A stretch of 64,000 nucleotides of DNA from VAZQ01 sp963721005 (GTDB lineage: Bacteria > Pseudomonadota > Alphaproteobacteria > Rhizobiales > Xanthobacteraceae). Where the stretch lies: the NCBI GenBank assembly GCA_963721005.1, contig CAVRHR010000004.1:186001-250000 (forward strand). The letters are read 5' to 3'. Each line of letters starts with the position of its first letter. Positions within the stretch are counted from its first letter, which is position 1. The notes under the pieces are model-generated. The model was not told where the DNA came from. It made no database searches and saw nothing but the letters and a program-made list of their open reading frames with translations. Of the stretch, positions 42,448 to 53,748 are shown in pieces. The position numbers and the translations under genes are program-made.

Positions 42448-43288
42448 ATGCCGGCGCTGATGCAGGGAAAACGCGGGCTGATCATGGGGGTCGCCAACGA
42501 TCATTCGATCGCCTGGGGCATTGCCCGCACCTTGGCGGCGCATGGCGCCACCCTGGCACTGACTTATCAGGGCGACGCGCTCGGCCGCCGGGTGCGCCCG
42601 CTCGCCGAATCGCTCGGCTCCGAGCTGGTGCTGCCATGCGACGTCGACAACCTCGCCTCGGTCGACGCCGTGTTCGCGACCCTCCAGGAGAAATGGGGCT
42701 CGCTCGATTTCCTGGTGCACGCCATCGCGTTTTCCGACAAGAGCGAGCTCAAGGGCCGCTACGCCGACACCACGCGCGAGAATTTCGTGCGCACCATGAT
42801 GATCTCCTGCTTCTCCTTTACCGAATTGGCCAAGCGCGCCGCCGCCCTGATGCCAAACGGCGGCGCCATGGTGACGCTTGACCTACAACGGCGGCCAGCG
42901 CGCCATGCCCAACTACAACGTCATGGGGGTCGCCAAGGCGGCGCTCGAGGCCTCGGTTCGCTATCTGGCGGTCGATTTCGGCCCCTCCGCCATCCGGGTC
43001 AACGCCATCTCGGCCGGCCCGATCCGCACGCTGGCGGGCGCCGGCATCTCGGATGCCCGCGCCATGTTCAGCTTCCAGCAGCGCCACTCGCCGCTGCGCC
43101 GCGGCGTGACGCTCGACGAGATCGGCGGCGCCGCGCTCTATCTGCTCTCCGACCTCTCGAGCGGCGTGACCGGCGACATCCACTTCGTGGATTCCGGCTA
43201 CAACATCATCACCATGCCGAACCCGGAGCTGCTGGCGCGGGCCGGGGAGCTGGATGGCGGCGAGCGGGTGGTTACAGCAGCCGATTAG
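42448..43288 (+). pseudogene. fabI: Enoyl-ACP reductase FabI, interrupted by a one-base frameshift
   Basis: NADH-dependent enoyl-ACP reductase, the last step of fatty acid elongation. Frame one runs from MPALMQGKRGLIMGVANDHS to NGGAMVTL and then goes out of phase at 42877-42880. Frame two continues exactly where expected, TYNGGQRAMPNYNVMGVAKA (Tyr-x6-Lys catalytic pair) through DIHFVDSGYNIITMPNPELL. An extra T in CTTGACC at 42878/42879 accounts for the break; removing it restores about 279 residues. FabI is usually essential, so a sequencing or assembly error is likely unless another enoyl reductase exists. A TTG at 42878 could not make a functional enzyme alone. Confidence 0.9.
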
Positions 43289-43361
43289 GTCCAACGACGC
43301 GCCGCCGACACGGCGGAGCATGGCTCGCTTTGCGAAGCGGCATGGGGGGCAGGGACCTTGA

Positions 43362-43385
43362 AAGTAAGGTAGATTTGCCTTACTT
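43362..43385 (+). promoter_or_regulatory. Inverted-repeat operator of the toxin-antitoxin pair
   Basis: A perfect 8-base inverted repeat, AAGTAAGG (43362-43369) and CCTTACTT (43378-43385), with an 8-base spacer, lies 27 bases upstream of the antitoxin start. MazE/AbrB-type antitoxins usually repress their own promoter through such a palindrome. The segment is AT-rich compared with its surroundings. Confidence 0.6.
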
Positions 43386-43412
43386 GTAGCGCGAACCTAC
43401 TTCGAGGTCGCC

Positions 43413-43667
43413 ATGAAAAGCACTCTCAAGATCACATCCAAAGGCCAGGTCACCTTCCGGAGGAAGGTGCTGGATCAGCTCGGCGTCGGGCCGGGCGACC
43501 TGATCACCGTGGAGCTGGTCGGCCCCGGCCGGGTGGAAGTGCGCCCAGCGCGGCCCGGCGCTGCGCTCACGGATTTCGTCGGCTGTCTGAAGAAAGCCGA
43601 CGCGCGGAAATTGACCCTGGAGGAGATGACGAAGATCGCCCGTCAGGGTTGGGCAGGCGGACGATGA
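43413..43667 (+). CDS. AbrB/MazE family antitoxin
   Basis: 84 residues. The swapped-hairpin DNA-binding domain is seen as LKITSKGQVTFRRKVLDQLG followed by GPGDLITVELVGPGRVEVRP. The C-terminal half (LTDFVGCLKKADARKLTLEE) would wrap the toxin. Its stop overlaps the toxin start by four bases (ATGA), the typical order for a MazE-like antitoxin with a PIN toxin. The pair sits between the fab operon and pnp, where no such genes are expected, so it was probably acquired. Confidence 0.85.
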   Translation: MKSTLKITSKGQVTFRRKVLDQLGVGPGDLITVELVGPGRVEVRPARPGAALTDFVGCLKKADARKLTLEEMTKIARQGWAGGR

Positions 43668-44061
43668 AGATCACCGCCGACACCAACGTTCTGGTGCGCG
43701 CGGCGATGATGGACGATCGGGCGCAGGGCGCGCTTGCCGCCAGAGCGCTGCTCGAAGCGGAAGCCGTCGCCGTGACGCTTCCATGTCTGTGCGAGTTCGT
43801 CTGGGTACTGATGCGCGGTTATGGGAGAAGCGGCGCGGAGGTCGCGGCCGCTATCCGATCGCCGGCGCGAGCGTTCTGGTTGATCGACCGGCTGTGGCAG
43901 CGGGGCTCGCCATTCTTGATAGAGGGGGTGATTTCGCCGACGGGGTGATCGCCTTCGAAGGCCGACGTCTTGGCGGCCGAGTCTTTACGAGCTTCGACAG
44001 AGAGGCGGTGGGCTTGGTCGAGGCAACTGGCGGCGAGACGAGGCTACTCTCGAAGCGATGA
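43664..44061 (+). pseudogene. PIN-domain toxin, frameshifted
   Basis: VapC-type ribonuclease toxin. Frame one encodes MKITADTNVLVRAAMMDDRA (first catalytic Asp) through CLCEFVWVLMRGYGRSGAEV (catalytic Glu) and AAAIR, then loses the pattern near 43850-43870. Another frame continues ASVLVDRPAVAAGLAILDRG, then GGDFADGVIAFEGRRLGGRV (further acidic residues) and FTSFDREAV to a stop at 44061. One or two bases appear to be missing around 43853-43862. The second frame cannot make an active nuclease alone, so the antitoxin is probably an orphan unless the sequence is in error. Confidence 0.82.
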
Positions 44062-44132
44062 AGAGCAGTCGCTGCTTTGGGTCGGGATACCCGCCGCGGG
44101 CTTGTGCCGGGACAAGTGATCGGCCGCTCAGC

Positions 44133-44159
44133 AAAACGGCCGGGGTGATGCCCCGGCCG
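44133..44159 (-). terminator. Intrinsic terminator after pnp
   Basis: On the minus strand, CGGCCGGGG, the loop CATCA and CCCCGGCCG form a perfect 9-bp stem (44137-44159), followed by TTTT (44136-44133). It lies about 30 bases beyond the pnp stop and would end the rimP-pnp operon. Confidence 0.8.
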
Positions 44160-44188
44160 CCTCTCTCAATCTGCTGCAGCCGCGTCGG

Positions 44189-46348
<2,160 letters not shown>

Positions 46349-46650
46349 TGCGATGGTCTTTCATGATGATTGTCCCCCATCCCCGCCCTTCCCGGCTGGC
46401 GGGAGAGGGAAGCGGAGGGGGCCGGAGGGCGAAGGCCATCGGCAAGACGGCGAGACGCTGCGGCGCGCGTGTGGCGCTCGCGGATGCAGCATCCGGCGAT
46501 CCTGCCATGGCCTTCGGGCCCTCCTTGTGAACGGACGGGCGAATGGAAATCGGCCCATCACTCAAATCGGCAGCGGCCTCGCTGCCGGACGAACGGCGCC
46601 TGACTTCTGCAGGCGCTTCGGACGCGCGGCAAAAGCCGCGCATAATAGCC
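46349..46650. other. rpsO-pnp spacer with hairpins
   Basis: No gene is seen. A perfect hairpin GCGCGGC / GCCGCGC with a four-base loop lies at 46624-46641, just after the rpsO stop. A palindrome of the CCCTTCCCGG...GGGAGAGGG type is at about 46385-46415. The first hairpin may be an RNA processing or mild termination site between rpsO and pnp, as known in enterobacteria; the second belongs to the dispersed repeats. Confidence 0.55.
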
Positions 46651-46920
46651 TCAGCGGCGGATACCCAGCCGCTCGATCAATGATCGGTAACGCCCTTCAT
46701 CGGTGCGAGCGAGATAATCAAGCAGCTGGCGACGCTGGGACACGAGCTTGAGCAATCCACGCCGGGAATGGTTGTCCTTGACGTGGGTCTTGAAGTGCTC
46801 CGTCAGGTTGTTGATGCGCTCCGAAAGGACCGCTACCTGAACTTCCGGCGAACCAGTGTCGCCGGTCTTGGTCGCATAGGTCTTGATGACGTCCGCCTTG
46901 CGGTCGGGTGTAATCGACAT
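46651..46920 (-). CDS. rpsO: 30S ribosomal protein S15
   Basis: 89 residues, the standard length. S15 binds 16S rRNA early in assembly of the platform. The sequence is typical: MSITPDRKADVIKTYATKTG, GSPEVQVAVLSERINNLTEH, KDNHSRRGLLKLVSQRRQLL and DEGRYRSLIERLGIRR. The Met at 46920 was chosen with GGAGACCCGATG upstream; the frame beyond is non-coding. Confidence 0.98.
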   Translation of the reverse strand: MSITPDRKADVIKTYATKTGDTGSPEVQVAVLSERINNLTEHFKTHVKDNHSRRGLLKLVSQRRQLLDYLARTDEGRYRSLIERLGIRR

Positions 46921-47073
46921 CGGGTCTCCTATTTGTCGACGAGGAATTTCACGAGCGGCGGCCGGGCCGGGATGTCGTCCAGCGCGGTTGCCCACAAAGC
47001 GGCTGGCGCCGGCGAGGGCCGGCGCGACCGCGGCGCAATATATAGACCAAAATTCTCCCGATACCAGCGGAAT

Positions 47074-48111
47074 TTAGCCCCCGCCCGCGGTTTGGCCCGC
47101 CAGGTTGAAGATGCGGCGCGGGCGCAGCTCGCCCTTCTCGATCTCGGCCAGCGCCAGGAGCGAGCCCTGGGTCGAGACCGCCACCCAGCCCTCCATCAGG
47201 GGGGCGTCGCGTCCGCGCAGCAGCACCGATTGGCCGCGGGCGAGCCGGCCGGCGTCGGCCCGGCTCACCGCCATGGCGGGCAGCGAGGCGAGCCCGGCCT
47301 CGATCGGCAGCAGCACCGAGGCCGGAACGTGCTCGCCGCCCGGGCTGACGGCGGCCTGCAGGGTCTCCAGGGTGACGGCGCGGTCTTCCGTGAAGGCCCC
47401 GACCGCGGTCCGCCGCAGCGCCACCACATGCCCGAGGCAGCCGAGCTCGCGGCCGAGGTCGCGCGCCAGCGCCCGCACATAGGTGCCCTTGCCGCATTCG
47501 GCGGCCAGCACCGTGTGCTCGGCGTCCGGCATGGCCACCAATTCGAGGCGGTGAATGTCGACCGGCCGCGCCGCCAATTCCACCACCTTGCCCTCGCGGG
47601 CGAGATCGTAGGCGCGCTCGCCGTCGATCTTGAGCGCGGAGTATTGCGGCGGCACCTGCGCGATGGTGCCGGTGAAACGCGGCAGCAAAGCGCGGATCGC
47701 CTCTGCGGTGGGCCGTGCCGGGTTGGTGGCCGCGACGCGGCCTTCGGCATCGTCGGTGTCGCGCTCCTCGCCCCATCGCACCGTGAACTGATAGGTCTTG
47801 CGGCCGTCCATCACGAACGGCACCGTCTTGGTGGCTTCGCCGAGCGCGATCGGCAGGCAGCCCGAGGCGAGCGGATCGAGCGTGCCGGCATGACCGACGC
47901 GCTTGGCGGCGAACAGCCGCTTGATCACGCTGACCGCATGGGTGGAGGTCATGCCGACCGGCTTGTCGAGCACCAGCCAACCGTTCACGTCGCGTTTGGG
48001 ACGCCGGCGCTGCTGCCCGCCGCGCGGCGGCGCCTCGGGTGCCGGCACTTCGGTGGTCGGCACATTGATGGTCGGCTCATCGATCGTCGGCTCGGTGGTC
48101 GGCACGGTCAC
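47074..48111 (-). CDS. truB: tRNA pseudouridine(55) synthase TruB
   Basis: 345 residues. TruB makes pseudouridine 55 in the T-loop of tRNAs. Motifs: GWLVLDKPVGMTSTHAVSVI, the catalytic Asp in HAGTLDPLASGCLPIALGEA, and CGKGTYVRALARDLGRELGC. An N-terminal extension of about 35 residues has an unusual TEPTIDEPTINVPTTEVPAP repeat. The GTG start overlaps the rbfA stop; a shorter start after the extension cannot be excluded. Confidence 0.95.
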   Translation of the reverse strand: MTVPTTEPTIDEPTINVPTTEVPAPEAPPRGGQQRRRPKRDVNGWLVLDKPVGMTSTHAVSVIKRLFAAKRVGHAGTLDPLASGCLPIALGEATKTVPFVMDGRKTYQFTVRWGEERDTDDAEGRVAATNPARPTAEAIRALLPRFTGTIAQVPPQYSALKIDGERAYDLAREGKVVELAARPVDIHRLELVAMPDAEHTVLAAECGKGTYVRALARDLGRELGCLGHVVALRRTAVGAFTEDRAVTLETLQAAVSPGGEHVPASVLLPIEAGLASLPAMAVSRADAGRLARGQSVLLRGRDAPLMEGWVAVSTQGSLLALAEIEKGELRPRRIFNLAGQTAGGG

Positions 48112-48524
48112 GTTTCGTCGTCCTTCTCGCGCTCGAGGTCGCGCCGCACCTGCGGGGTTCGCAGCAGCTTCTCAATTCGTTCCGCCTCCTCGAATCGCTC
48201 GTCGATCAGGAAGCGGATATCGGGTGCGAATTTCAGGTTGACGCGCTGCGCGATCTCGCCGCGCAAATAGCGCTTGTTGCGATCGAGCGCGGCCAGCACC
48301 TCGTCGGCGTCGCGCCCGCCGAGCGGCATCACATAGATGGTGGCGAGGCGCATGTCGGGCGTCATGCGCACTTCCGGAATGGTGATGAGATGGCCCTCCA
48401 GCACCGGGTCATGCACGTCGCCGCGGATCAGCATCTCAGATACCGCATGGCGCACGAGCTCGCCGACGCGCAGCTGGCGTTGCGATGGGGGCCGCGGTGG
48501 GCCGCGATGTTGACGGCGTGGCAT
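48108..48524 (-). CDS. rbfA: 30S ribosome-binding factor RbfA
   Basis: 138 residues from the Met at 48524 (MPRRQHRGPPRPPSQRQLRV). RbfA acts in late 30S maturation. The KH-like core is visible: GELVRHAVSEMLIRGDVHDP, VRMTPDMRLATIYVMPLGGR and NLKFAPDIRFLIDERFEEAE. The stop overlaps truB (GTGA). The upstream gap to infB contains a dispersed repeat. Confidence 0.95.
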   Translation of the reverse strand: MPRRQHRGPPRPPSQRQLRVGELVRHAVSEMLIRGDVHDPVLEGHLITIPEVRMTPDMRLATIYVMPLGGRDADEVLAALDRNKRYLRGEIAQRVNLKFAPDIRFLIDERFEEAERIEKLLRTPQVRRDLEREKDDET

Positions 48525-48575
48525 GCAAATGAACTCTCTGACGAGGCGCCGCCTCGGACTGACCGGAACCATCAA

Positions 48576-48690
48576 CCTCATCCTGAGGAGCATCGCTTAA
48601 GCGATGCGTCTCGAAGGATGGGAGATGTTCGTACGCGCCTCCATCCTTCGAGACGGCCGCGCGGAGAAGCGCGACCTCCTCAGGATGAGG
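48576..48690. repeat. Dispersed inverted repeat, CCTCATCCTGAGG family
   Basis: Outer arms CCTCATCCTGAGGAG and CTCCTCAGGATGAGG frame inner arms CGTCTCGAAGGATGG and CCATCCTTCGAGACGG, making a long cruciform-like element. It is the second copy of the family at 3442-3590. It lies within the infB-rbfA gap of the otherwise compact translation operon. Confidence 0.85.
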
Positions 48691-48757
48691 TCCGCTGGTA
48701 CTTGGACTCGCGCCTCCAAATCGATGCAAACCGGTGCGCGCGGGTCGGATTTTGCAC

Positions 48758-51355
48758 TTACAGCGATCGCTGGATCGTCTCGACCCGGTAGCATTCGATC
48801 ACGTCGCCGACCTTCATGTCGTGATAGTTCTCGAACGCCATGCCGCATTCCTGGCCGGCCACCACCTCCCTGGCGTCGTCCTTGAAGCGCTTGAGCTGGG
48901 ACAGCTTGCCCTCGTGCACCACCACGTTGTCGCGGATGAGGCGCACATTGGCGCCGCGCTCCACCGTGCCGTCGGTGACCCGGCAGCCCGCCACATTGCC
49001 CACCTTGGAGACCTTGAACACCTCCAGGATCAGGGCATTGCCCAGCATGGTCTCGCGCAGTGTCGGGGCGAGCAGGCCGGACATGGCCTTCTTCACGTCG
49101 TCCACCAGATCGTAGATGATGTTGTAGTAGCGGATCTCGACTCCTGCCCGCTCGGCGGCTTCGCGCGCTTCCTTGTGGGCGCGCACGTTGAAGCCGATGA
49201 TCGCGGCGCCGGCCGCCTCCGCCAGGGTCACGTCGGATTCGGTGATGCCGCCGACGCCCGCATAGAGCACGCGGGCCCCGACCTCGCCGGTGCCGAGCTT
49301 CTCCAGCGCGCCCAGGATCGCCTCGATCGAGCCTTGCACGTCGCCCTTGATGACCAGCGGGAATTCCTTGCGCCCGTCGGTCTTGAGCTGGCTCATCATC
49401 TGCTCGAGCGAGCCGCGCAGGCCGGTCGCCCGCGCCGCCATCTTGTCGCGCTTCTGCCGCGCCCGGTAGTCGGTGACCTCGCGGGCCCGTGATTCGCTCT
49501 CGACCACCGCCAGCCGATCGCCGGCGTCGGGCGTGCCGCTGAAGCCGAGCACCTCGACCGGCATCGACGGTCCGGCGGTGGTGAGCGGCTTGCCGGTATC
49601 CGAGATCAGGGCGCGCACGCGGCCCCATTCGGCGCCCGCCACCACGATGTCGCCGGCCTTGAGGGTGCCGCGCTGCACCAGCACGGTGGCGACCGGGCCG
49701 CGGCCGCGGTCGAGCTTGGCCTCGATCACGGTGCCTTCAGCCGGCCGGTTGGGATCGGCCTTGAGGTCGAGCAATTCCGCCTGCAGGGCGAGCGTCTCCA
49801 GCAGCTTGTCCAGATTGAGCTTCTTGGTGGCCGACACCTCCACGTCGAGCACCTCGCCGCCGAGCGACTCGACCTGGATCTCGTGCTGCAACAGCTCGGT
49901 GCGCACCCGCTCCGGCTTGGCGTCCGGCTTGTCGATCTTGTTGATGGCGACGATGATCGGCACCTTGGCGGCTTTGGCGTGATGGATCGCCTCGACGGTC
50001 TGCGGCATCACGCCGTCGTCGGCCGCCACCACCAGCACCACCACGTCGGTCACCTTGGCGCCGCGCGCCCGCATGGCGGTGAACGCGGCGTGGCCCGGCG
50101 TATCGATGAAGGTGATCTTGTGACCCGACGGCGCGGTCACCTGATAGGCGCCGATATGCTGGGTGATGCCGCCGGCTTCGCCGGCCGCCACCTCGGTCGA
50201 GCGGATGGCGTCGAGCAGCGATGTCTTGCCGTGGTCGACGTGGCCCATGATGGTGACGACGGGCGGGCGCGGCTCCAGCGCGGCCTGGTCGTCGCTGGCG
50301 TCGAACAGGCCCTCCTCGACGTCGGATTCGGCCACCCGCTTGACGGTGTGGCCCATCTCCTCGGCCAAGAGTTGCGCCGTATCGGCATCGATCACGTCGG
50401 TGATCTTCACCATCTGGCCCTGCCGCATGAGCAGCCGGACGACGTCCACGCCGCGCTCCGCCATACGGTTGGCGAGCTCCTGGATGGTGATGGTTTCCGG
50501 AATGATCACTTCGCGGACCAGCTTTTCCTTGGGCTCGGTGTCGCGATGGCCAGCCATGCGCTGGACCCGGCGGCGGAACGAGGCGACCGAGCGCTCGCGC
50601 ACCTCGTCGGCGCTCAAGGCGGTCACCACGGTGAGGCGGCGGCGGCTCTTCTCGACGGTGGGGCGCACCGGCTTGGCGGCCACCGCCGGACGGATGACGC
50701 CGCCGCGGCGGGTGGTGCGCGGGGCCTCTTCCTCGTCGGCCTCGAGCACCGGGCGCGGCGCCTGCTTGGCCGCGGTGGCGGCGGCATCCTCGCCGAAGCG
50801 CTTCTTGGCCTCGAGCTCGGCCTTGCGCTTGGTCTCGTCGTCGTGGCGGCGGCGGTCTTCCTCGCCGCGCTTGCGGGCCTCGGCGGCGTCGCGCTCGACG
50901 CGCTCGGAGGCCTCGCGGGCGAAGCGGATATGGGCCTCCTCCTCGGCGATCTTGCGTTCCTCGGCCTCGCGCAGGCGGGCATCGGCCAGCGCATGCACGC
51001 GCGCCTTCTGCTCGTCCTCGGTCAGGGTGCGCAGCACCACTCCGGAAGGCTTGGGAGCCACTGCGGCCGGCGCCTGGGCCGGTGCGGCGGCGGGAGCCGC
51101 GGCCGGCGCGACCGTGGCGGGTCTCGCCGTGGCGGAGCGCTTGGCGGTGAGGTCGGTGGCAGCCGGCGGTGCTTCCGCCTTGATGGGGCCGCCGACGCGG
51201 CGCTTCACCTTCTCCACCACCACCGCTTTGGTACGGCCATGGCTGAAACTTTGGCGCACCACCCCCTGCTCGACGCCCCGCGGCTTGAGGGTCAAGGTCT
51301 TGGTGGGGGTGACGCTGAGCGTCTTGTCGCCAGGATTTTTCGTCGTTTCAACCAT
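48758..51355 (-). CDS. infB: Translation initiation factor IF-2
   Basis: 865 residues. GTPase that brings fMet-tRNA to the 30S subunit. The long N-terminal part is Ala- and charge-rich with a helical REAEERKIAEEEAHIRFARE segment (about residues 130-200). The IF-2 N domain follows (VIPETITIQELANRMAERGV), then the G domain: VTIMGHVDHGKTSLLDAIRS, DTPGHAAF and INKIDKPDA. C-terminal domains follow with CRVTDGTVERGANVRLIRDN. It overlaps the end of the ylxR-like gene by eight bases. Confidence 0.97.
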   Translation of the reverse strand: MVETTKNPGDKTLSVTPTKTLTLKPRGVEQGVVRQSFSHGRTKAVVVEKVKRRVGGPIKAEAPPAATDLTAKRSATARPATVAPAAAPAAAPAQAPAAVAPKPSGVVLRTLTEDEQKARVHALADARLREAEERKIAEEEAHIRFAREASERVERDAAEARKRGEEDRRRHDDETKRKAELEAKKRFGEDAAATAAKQAPRPVLEADEEEAPRTTRRGGVIRPAVAAKPVRPTVEKSRRRLTVVTALSADEVRERSVASFRRRVQRMAGHRDTEPKEKLVREVIIPETITIQELANRMAERGVDVVRLLMRQGQMVKITDVIDADTAQLLAEEMGHTVKRVAESDVEEGLFDASDDQAALEPRPPVVTIMGHVDHGKTSLLDAIRSTEVAAGEAGGITQHIGAYQVTAPSGHKITFIDTPGHAAFTAMRARGAKVTDVVVLVVAADDGVMPQTVEAIHHAKAAKVPIIVAINKIDKPDAKPERVRTELLQHEIQVESLGGEVLDVEVSATKKLNLDKLLETLALQAELLDLKADPNRPAEGTVIEAKLDRGRGPVATVLVQRGTLKAGDIVVAGAEWGRVRALISDTGKPLTTAGPSMPVEVLGFSGTPDAGDRLAVVESESRAREVTDYRARQKRDKMAARATGLRGSLEQMMSQLKTDGRKEFPLVIKGDVQGSIEAILGALEKLGTGEVGARVLYAGVGGITESDVTLAEAAGAAIIGFNVRAHKEAREAAERAGVEIRYYNIIYDLVDDVKKAMSGLLAPTLRETMLGNALILEVFKVSKVGNVAGCRVTDGTVERGANVRLIRDNVVVHEGKLSQLKRFKDDAREVVAGQECGMAFENYHDMKVGDVIECYRVETIQRSL

Positions 51356-52139
51356 TCCGTCCCTGCTTTTCGGTCTTTGCTGGCTTTAGCGCATTCCCAT
51401 CGGCCACGGCTCCGGTCCGGAAACGATCCAGGAGCCCGGCGCGGGCCATGAATGTGTCGCTTTCGCGACCGGCCAGCAGGGCTGCATGTATCACATTTGA
51501 CCGTCCCAAAGCCAAATCCAATTGCGCCGAGGTAAACGTATCGATGATGACGATCTTGCCGGTGTCGAGGTCGAGCCCCCGGCGCATCGCGGCATCGAGC
51601 TTCCGGGCGCCGTCCCGGGCCGCCTCGGCGGCATGAACGAGGGCCACGATCCGCCCGCGGTTGAGGGCGGATTCCGCCTTCGCGAACCCGATCGCGACCT
51701 TGCGGGCCTTGTGGGCGATCGCGAGCGCCGCGAGCGCGCCCTGTTCGAGGAGCCGCTCGGTCGCTTCCACCAGATCGGGCGCCACCATGACGTCGCGCTT
51801 GAAGCCGCGCCCGAACACCTTGCGGGTAACCGCGGTGCGCAGCGCTTGGCGGGTCGCCGTGATCCAGATGCCGCGGCCCGGCAGCCGACGCTTGAGATCA
51901 GCGACCGCTTCGCCGTCGGGCGAGACCACGAAACGGATCATCTCGGCGACCGGCCGCACCGTGCCGGTCGCGGCGCAGAATCGCTCCATGCCGGGCGCTG
52001 TCTGGCGCGGTCCGGCATCGAGCTCCTCGTGATCCGCCACTACCTCGTTCATTTGCATGCGCTTCCCAGACCCGGGATTACCGGCCGCAGGATTTCCGAT
52101 CGCGAGATCCATGTCCGCCAGCATCGGTCCCGGTCCCAA
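51348..52139 (-). CDS. YlxR (DUF448) - L7Ae-like RNA-binding protein
   Basis: 263 residues. Residues about 45-125 are a YlxR domain (ERFCAATGTVRPVAEMIRFV, then LPGRGIWITATRQALRTAVT); residues about 135-225 follow the L7Ae/L30e fold (LEQGALAALAIAHKARKVAI, KVIIIDTFT-like KIVIIDTFTSAQLDLAL). Such proteins lie between nusA and infB in most alphaproteobacteria and are thought to bind nucleic acid; YlxR has been linked to RNase P and to transcription control in other bacteria. Several start Mets are possible (52139, 52124, 52058); the longest leaves a 7-base gap to nusA. Confidence 0.88.
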   Translation of the reverse strand: MGPGPMLADMDLAIGNPAAGNPGSGKRMQMNEVVADHEELDAGPRQTAPGMERFCAATGTVRPVAEMIRFVVSPDGEAVADLKRRLPGRGIWITATRQALRTAVTRKVFGRGFKRDVMVAPDLVEATERLLEQGALAALAIAHKARKVAIGFAKAESALNRGRIVALVHAAEAARDGARKLDAAMRRGLDLDTGKIVIIDTFTSAQLDLALGRSNVIHAALLAGRESDTFMARAGLLDRFRTGAVADGNALKPAKTEKQGRNG

Positions 52140-52146
52140 TGATGTC

Positions 52147-53745
52147 TCAGGCCTCGACCTCGGCCTCCGCCGGCTCTTCGGCGGCGGGCGGCGGCAGCAG
52201 ATCCTCCTCCTTGATCCAGCCCATCTTGACGCGCGCCTGCATGATCAAAGCGTCGGCCTCCTCGCGCGAGGCCGCCTCGAGGATGCCGGCATGCTTGGTG
52301 GTCTCGCCGTCCTTGCGCTCGCTCCAGCCGGCGAGATCGTCGGTCGCGCAACCGGCCAGATCCTCCACCGTCTTGATGCCGTTCTCGCCGAACTCCACCA
52401 GCATCGCGGAGGTGACGCCGGGAACCTCCTTCAGCGCGTCCTCGACCCCGAGCTCCACCCGTTTGGCATCGAGCTCGGCGTCGAGCTTGGCGAGATATTC
52501 GGCGGCGCGTGCCTGCAGCTCGCGCGCCGTGTCCTCGTCGAAGCCTTCGATGCCCGCAATTTCCTTCTCGTCCACCAGCGCCAGCTCCTCGACTGAATTG
52601 AACCCTTCGGAAGCCAGCAGCTGGCCCACCACCTCGTCGACATTGAGCGCATCGATGAACAATTTGGTGCGCTTCTCGAACTCGGCCTGGCGGTGCTCCG
52701 ATTCTTCCTGCTCGGTCACGATGTCGATGTCCCAGCCGGTGAGCTGGGAGGCGAGCCGCACGTTCTGGCCGCGTCGCCCGATCGCGAGCGACAGCTGTTG
52801 ATCCGGCACCACCACCTCCATCCGCTGGCGCTCCTCGTCGAGCACCACCTTGGCGACCTCCGCCGGCGCCAGCGCATTGACCACGAAATTGGCCGGGTCG
52901 GAGGTCCACGGAATGATGTCGATCTTCTCGCCCTGCAGCTCGTTGACCACCGCCTGCACGCGCGAGCCGCGCATGCCGACGCAGGCGCCGACCGGATCGA
53001 CCGAGGAATCCCGCGAGATCACCGCGATCTTGGCGCGCGATCCGGGATCGCGGGCGACCGCCTTGACCTCGACGATGCCGTCATAGATTTCCGGCACCTC
53101 CTGCGCGAACAGCTTGGACATGAACTGGGGGTGCGTGCGCGACAGGAAAATCTGCGGGCCGCGCGGCTCGCGCCGCACGTCGTAGATATAGGCGCGAATG
53201 CGGTCGCCGTTGCGGAACACCTCGCGCGGCAGCAGCTCGTCCCGCCGCACGATCGCCTCGCCGCGGCCGAGATCGACCACCACGTTGCCGTACTCCACGC
53301 GCTTGACGATGCCGTTGACGATGTCGCCGATGCGGTCCTTGTATTCCTGGTATTGGCGGTCGCGCTCGGCCTCGCGCACCTTCTGCACGATCACCTGCTT
53401 GGCGGATTGGGCCGCGATGCGCCCATATTCCAAGGGCGGCAGGGCCTCGGCGATGAAGTCGCCGACCTGGGCTGCCGGATTGCGGCGTTTGGCGTCGGTC
53501 AGCGCGATCTGGGTCGAATCGTTCTCGACCAGATCGACCACCAGCAGCAGCCGCGACAGCCGCATCTCGCCGGTCTTGGGATTGATCTCGGCGCGGACCT
53601 CGGTCTCGCTGCCGTAGCGCGAGCGCGCCGCCTTCTGGATCGCATCCTCCATGGCGGCGATCACGATCCCGCGGTCGATCGACTTCTCGCGGGCGACCGC
53701 GTCGGCGATCTGCAGTAATTCGAGCCGGTTGGCGCTGACGGCCAT
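52147..53745 (-). CDS. nusA: Transcription termination/antitermination factor NusA
   Basis: 532 residues. NusA binds RNA polymerase and modulates pausing, termination and antitermination. Order: N-terminal polymerase-binding domain (ANRLELLQIADAVAREKSID), S1 domain with IVNGIVKRVEYGNVVVDLGR, two KH domains (GACVGMRGSRVQAVVNELQG and SLAIGRRGQNVRLASQLTGW), then two C-terminal acidic helix-hairpin-helix repeats and an acidic tail. It follows rimP by three bases. Confidence 0.97.
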   Translation of the reverse strand: MAVSANRLELLQIADAVAREKSIDRGIVIAAMEDAIQKAARSRYGSETEVRAEINPKTGEMRLSRLLLVVDLVENDSTQIALTDAKRRNPAAQVGDFIAEALPPLEYGRIAAQSAKQVIVQKVREAERDRQYQEYKDRIGDIVNGIVKRVEYGNVVVDLGRGEAIVRRDELLPREVFRNGDRIRAYIYDVRREPRGPQIFLSRTHPQFMSKLFAQEVPEIYDGIVEVKAVARDPGSRAKIAVISRDSSVDPVGACVGMRGSRVQAVVNELQGEKIDIIPWTSDPANFVVNALAPAEVAKVVLDEERQRMEVVVPDQQLSLAIGRRGQNVRLASQLTGWDIDIVTEQEESEHRQAEFEKRTKLFIDALNVDEVVGQLLASEGFNSVEELALVDEKEIAGIEGFDEDTARELQARAAEYLAKLDAELDAKRVELGVEDALKEVPGVTSAMLVEFGENGIKTVEDLAGCATDDLAGWSERKDGETTKHAGILEAASREEADALIMQARVKMGWIKEEDLLPPPAAEEPAEAEVEA

Positions 53746-53748
53746 CGG

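Noticed and set aside
43649..43948. 99-residue frame as a complete short PIN toxin
   Set aside because: It lacks the C-terminal acidic residues, which continue in another frame to 44061; treated as one frameshifted gene.
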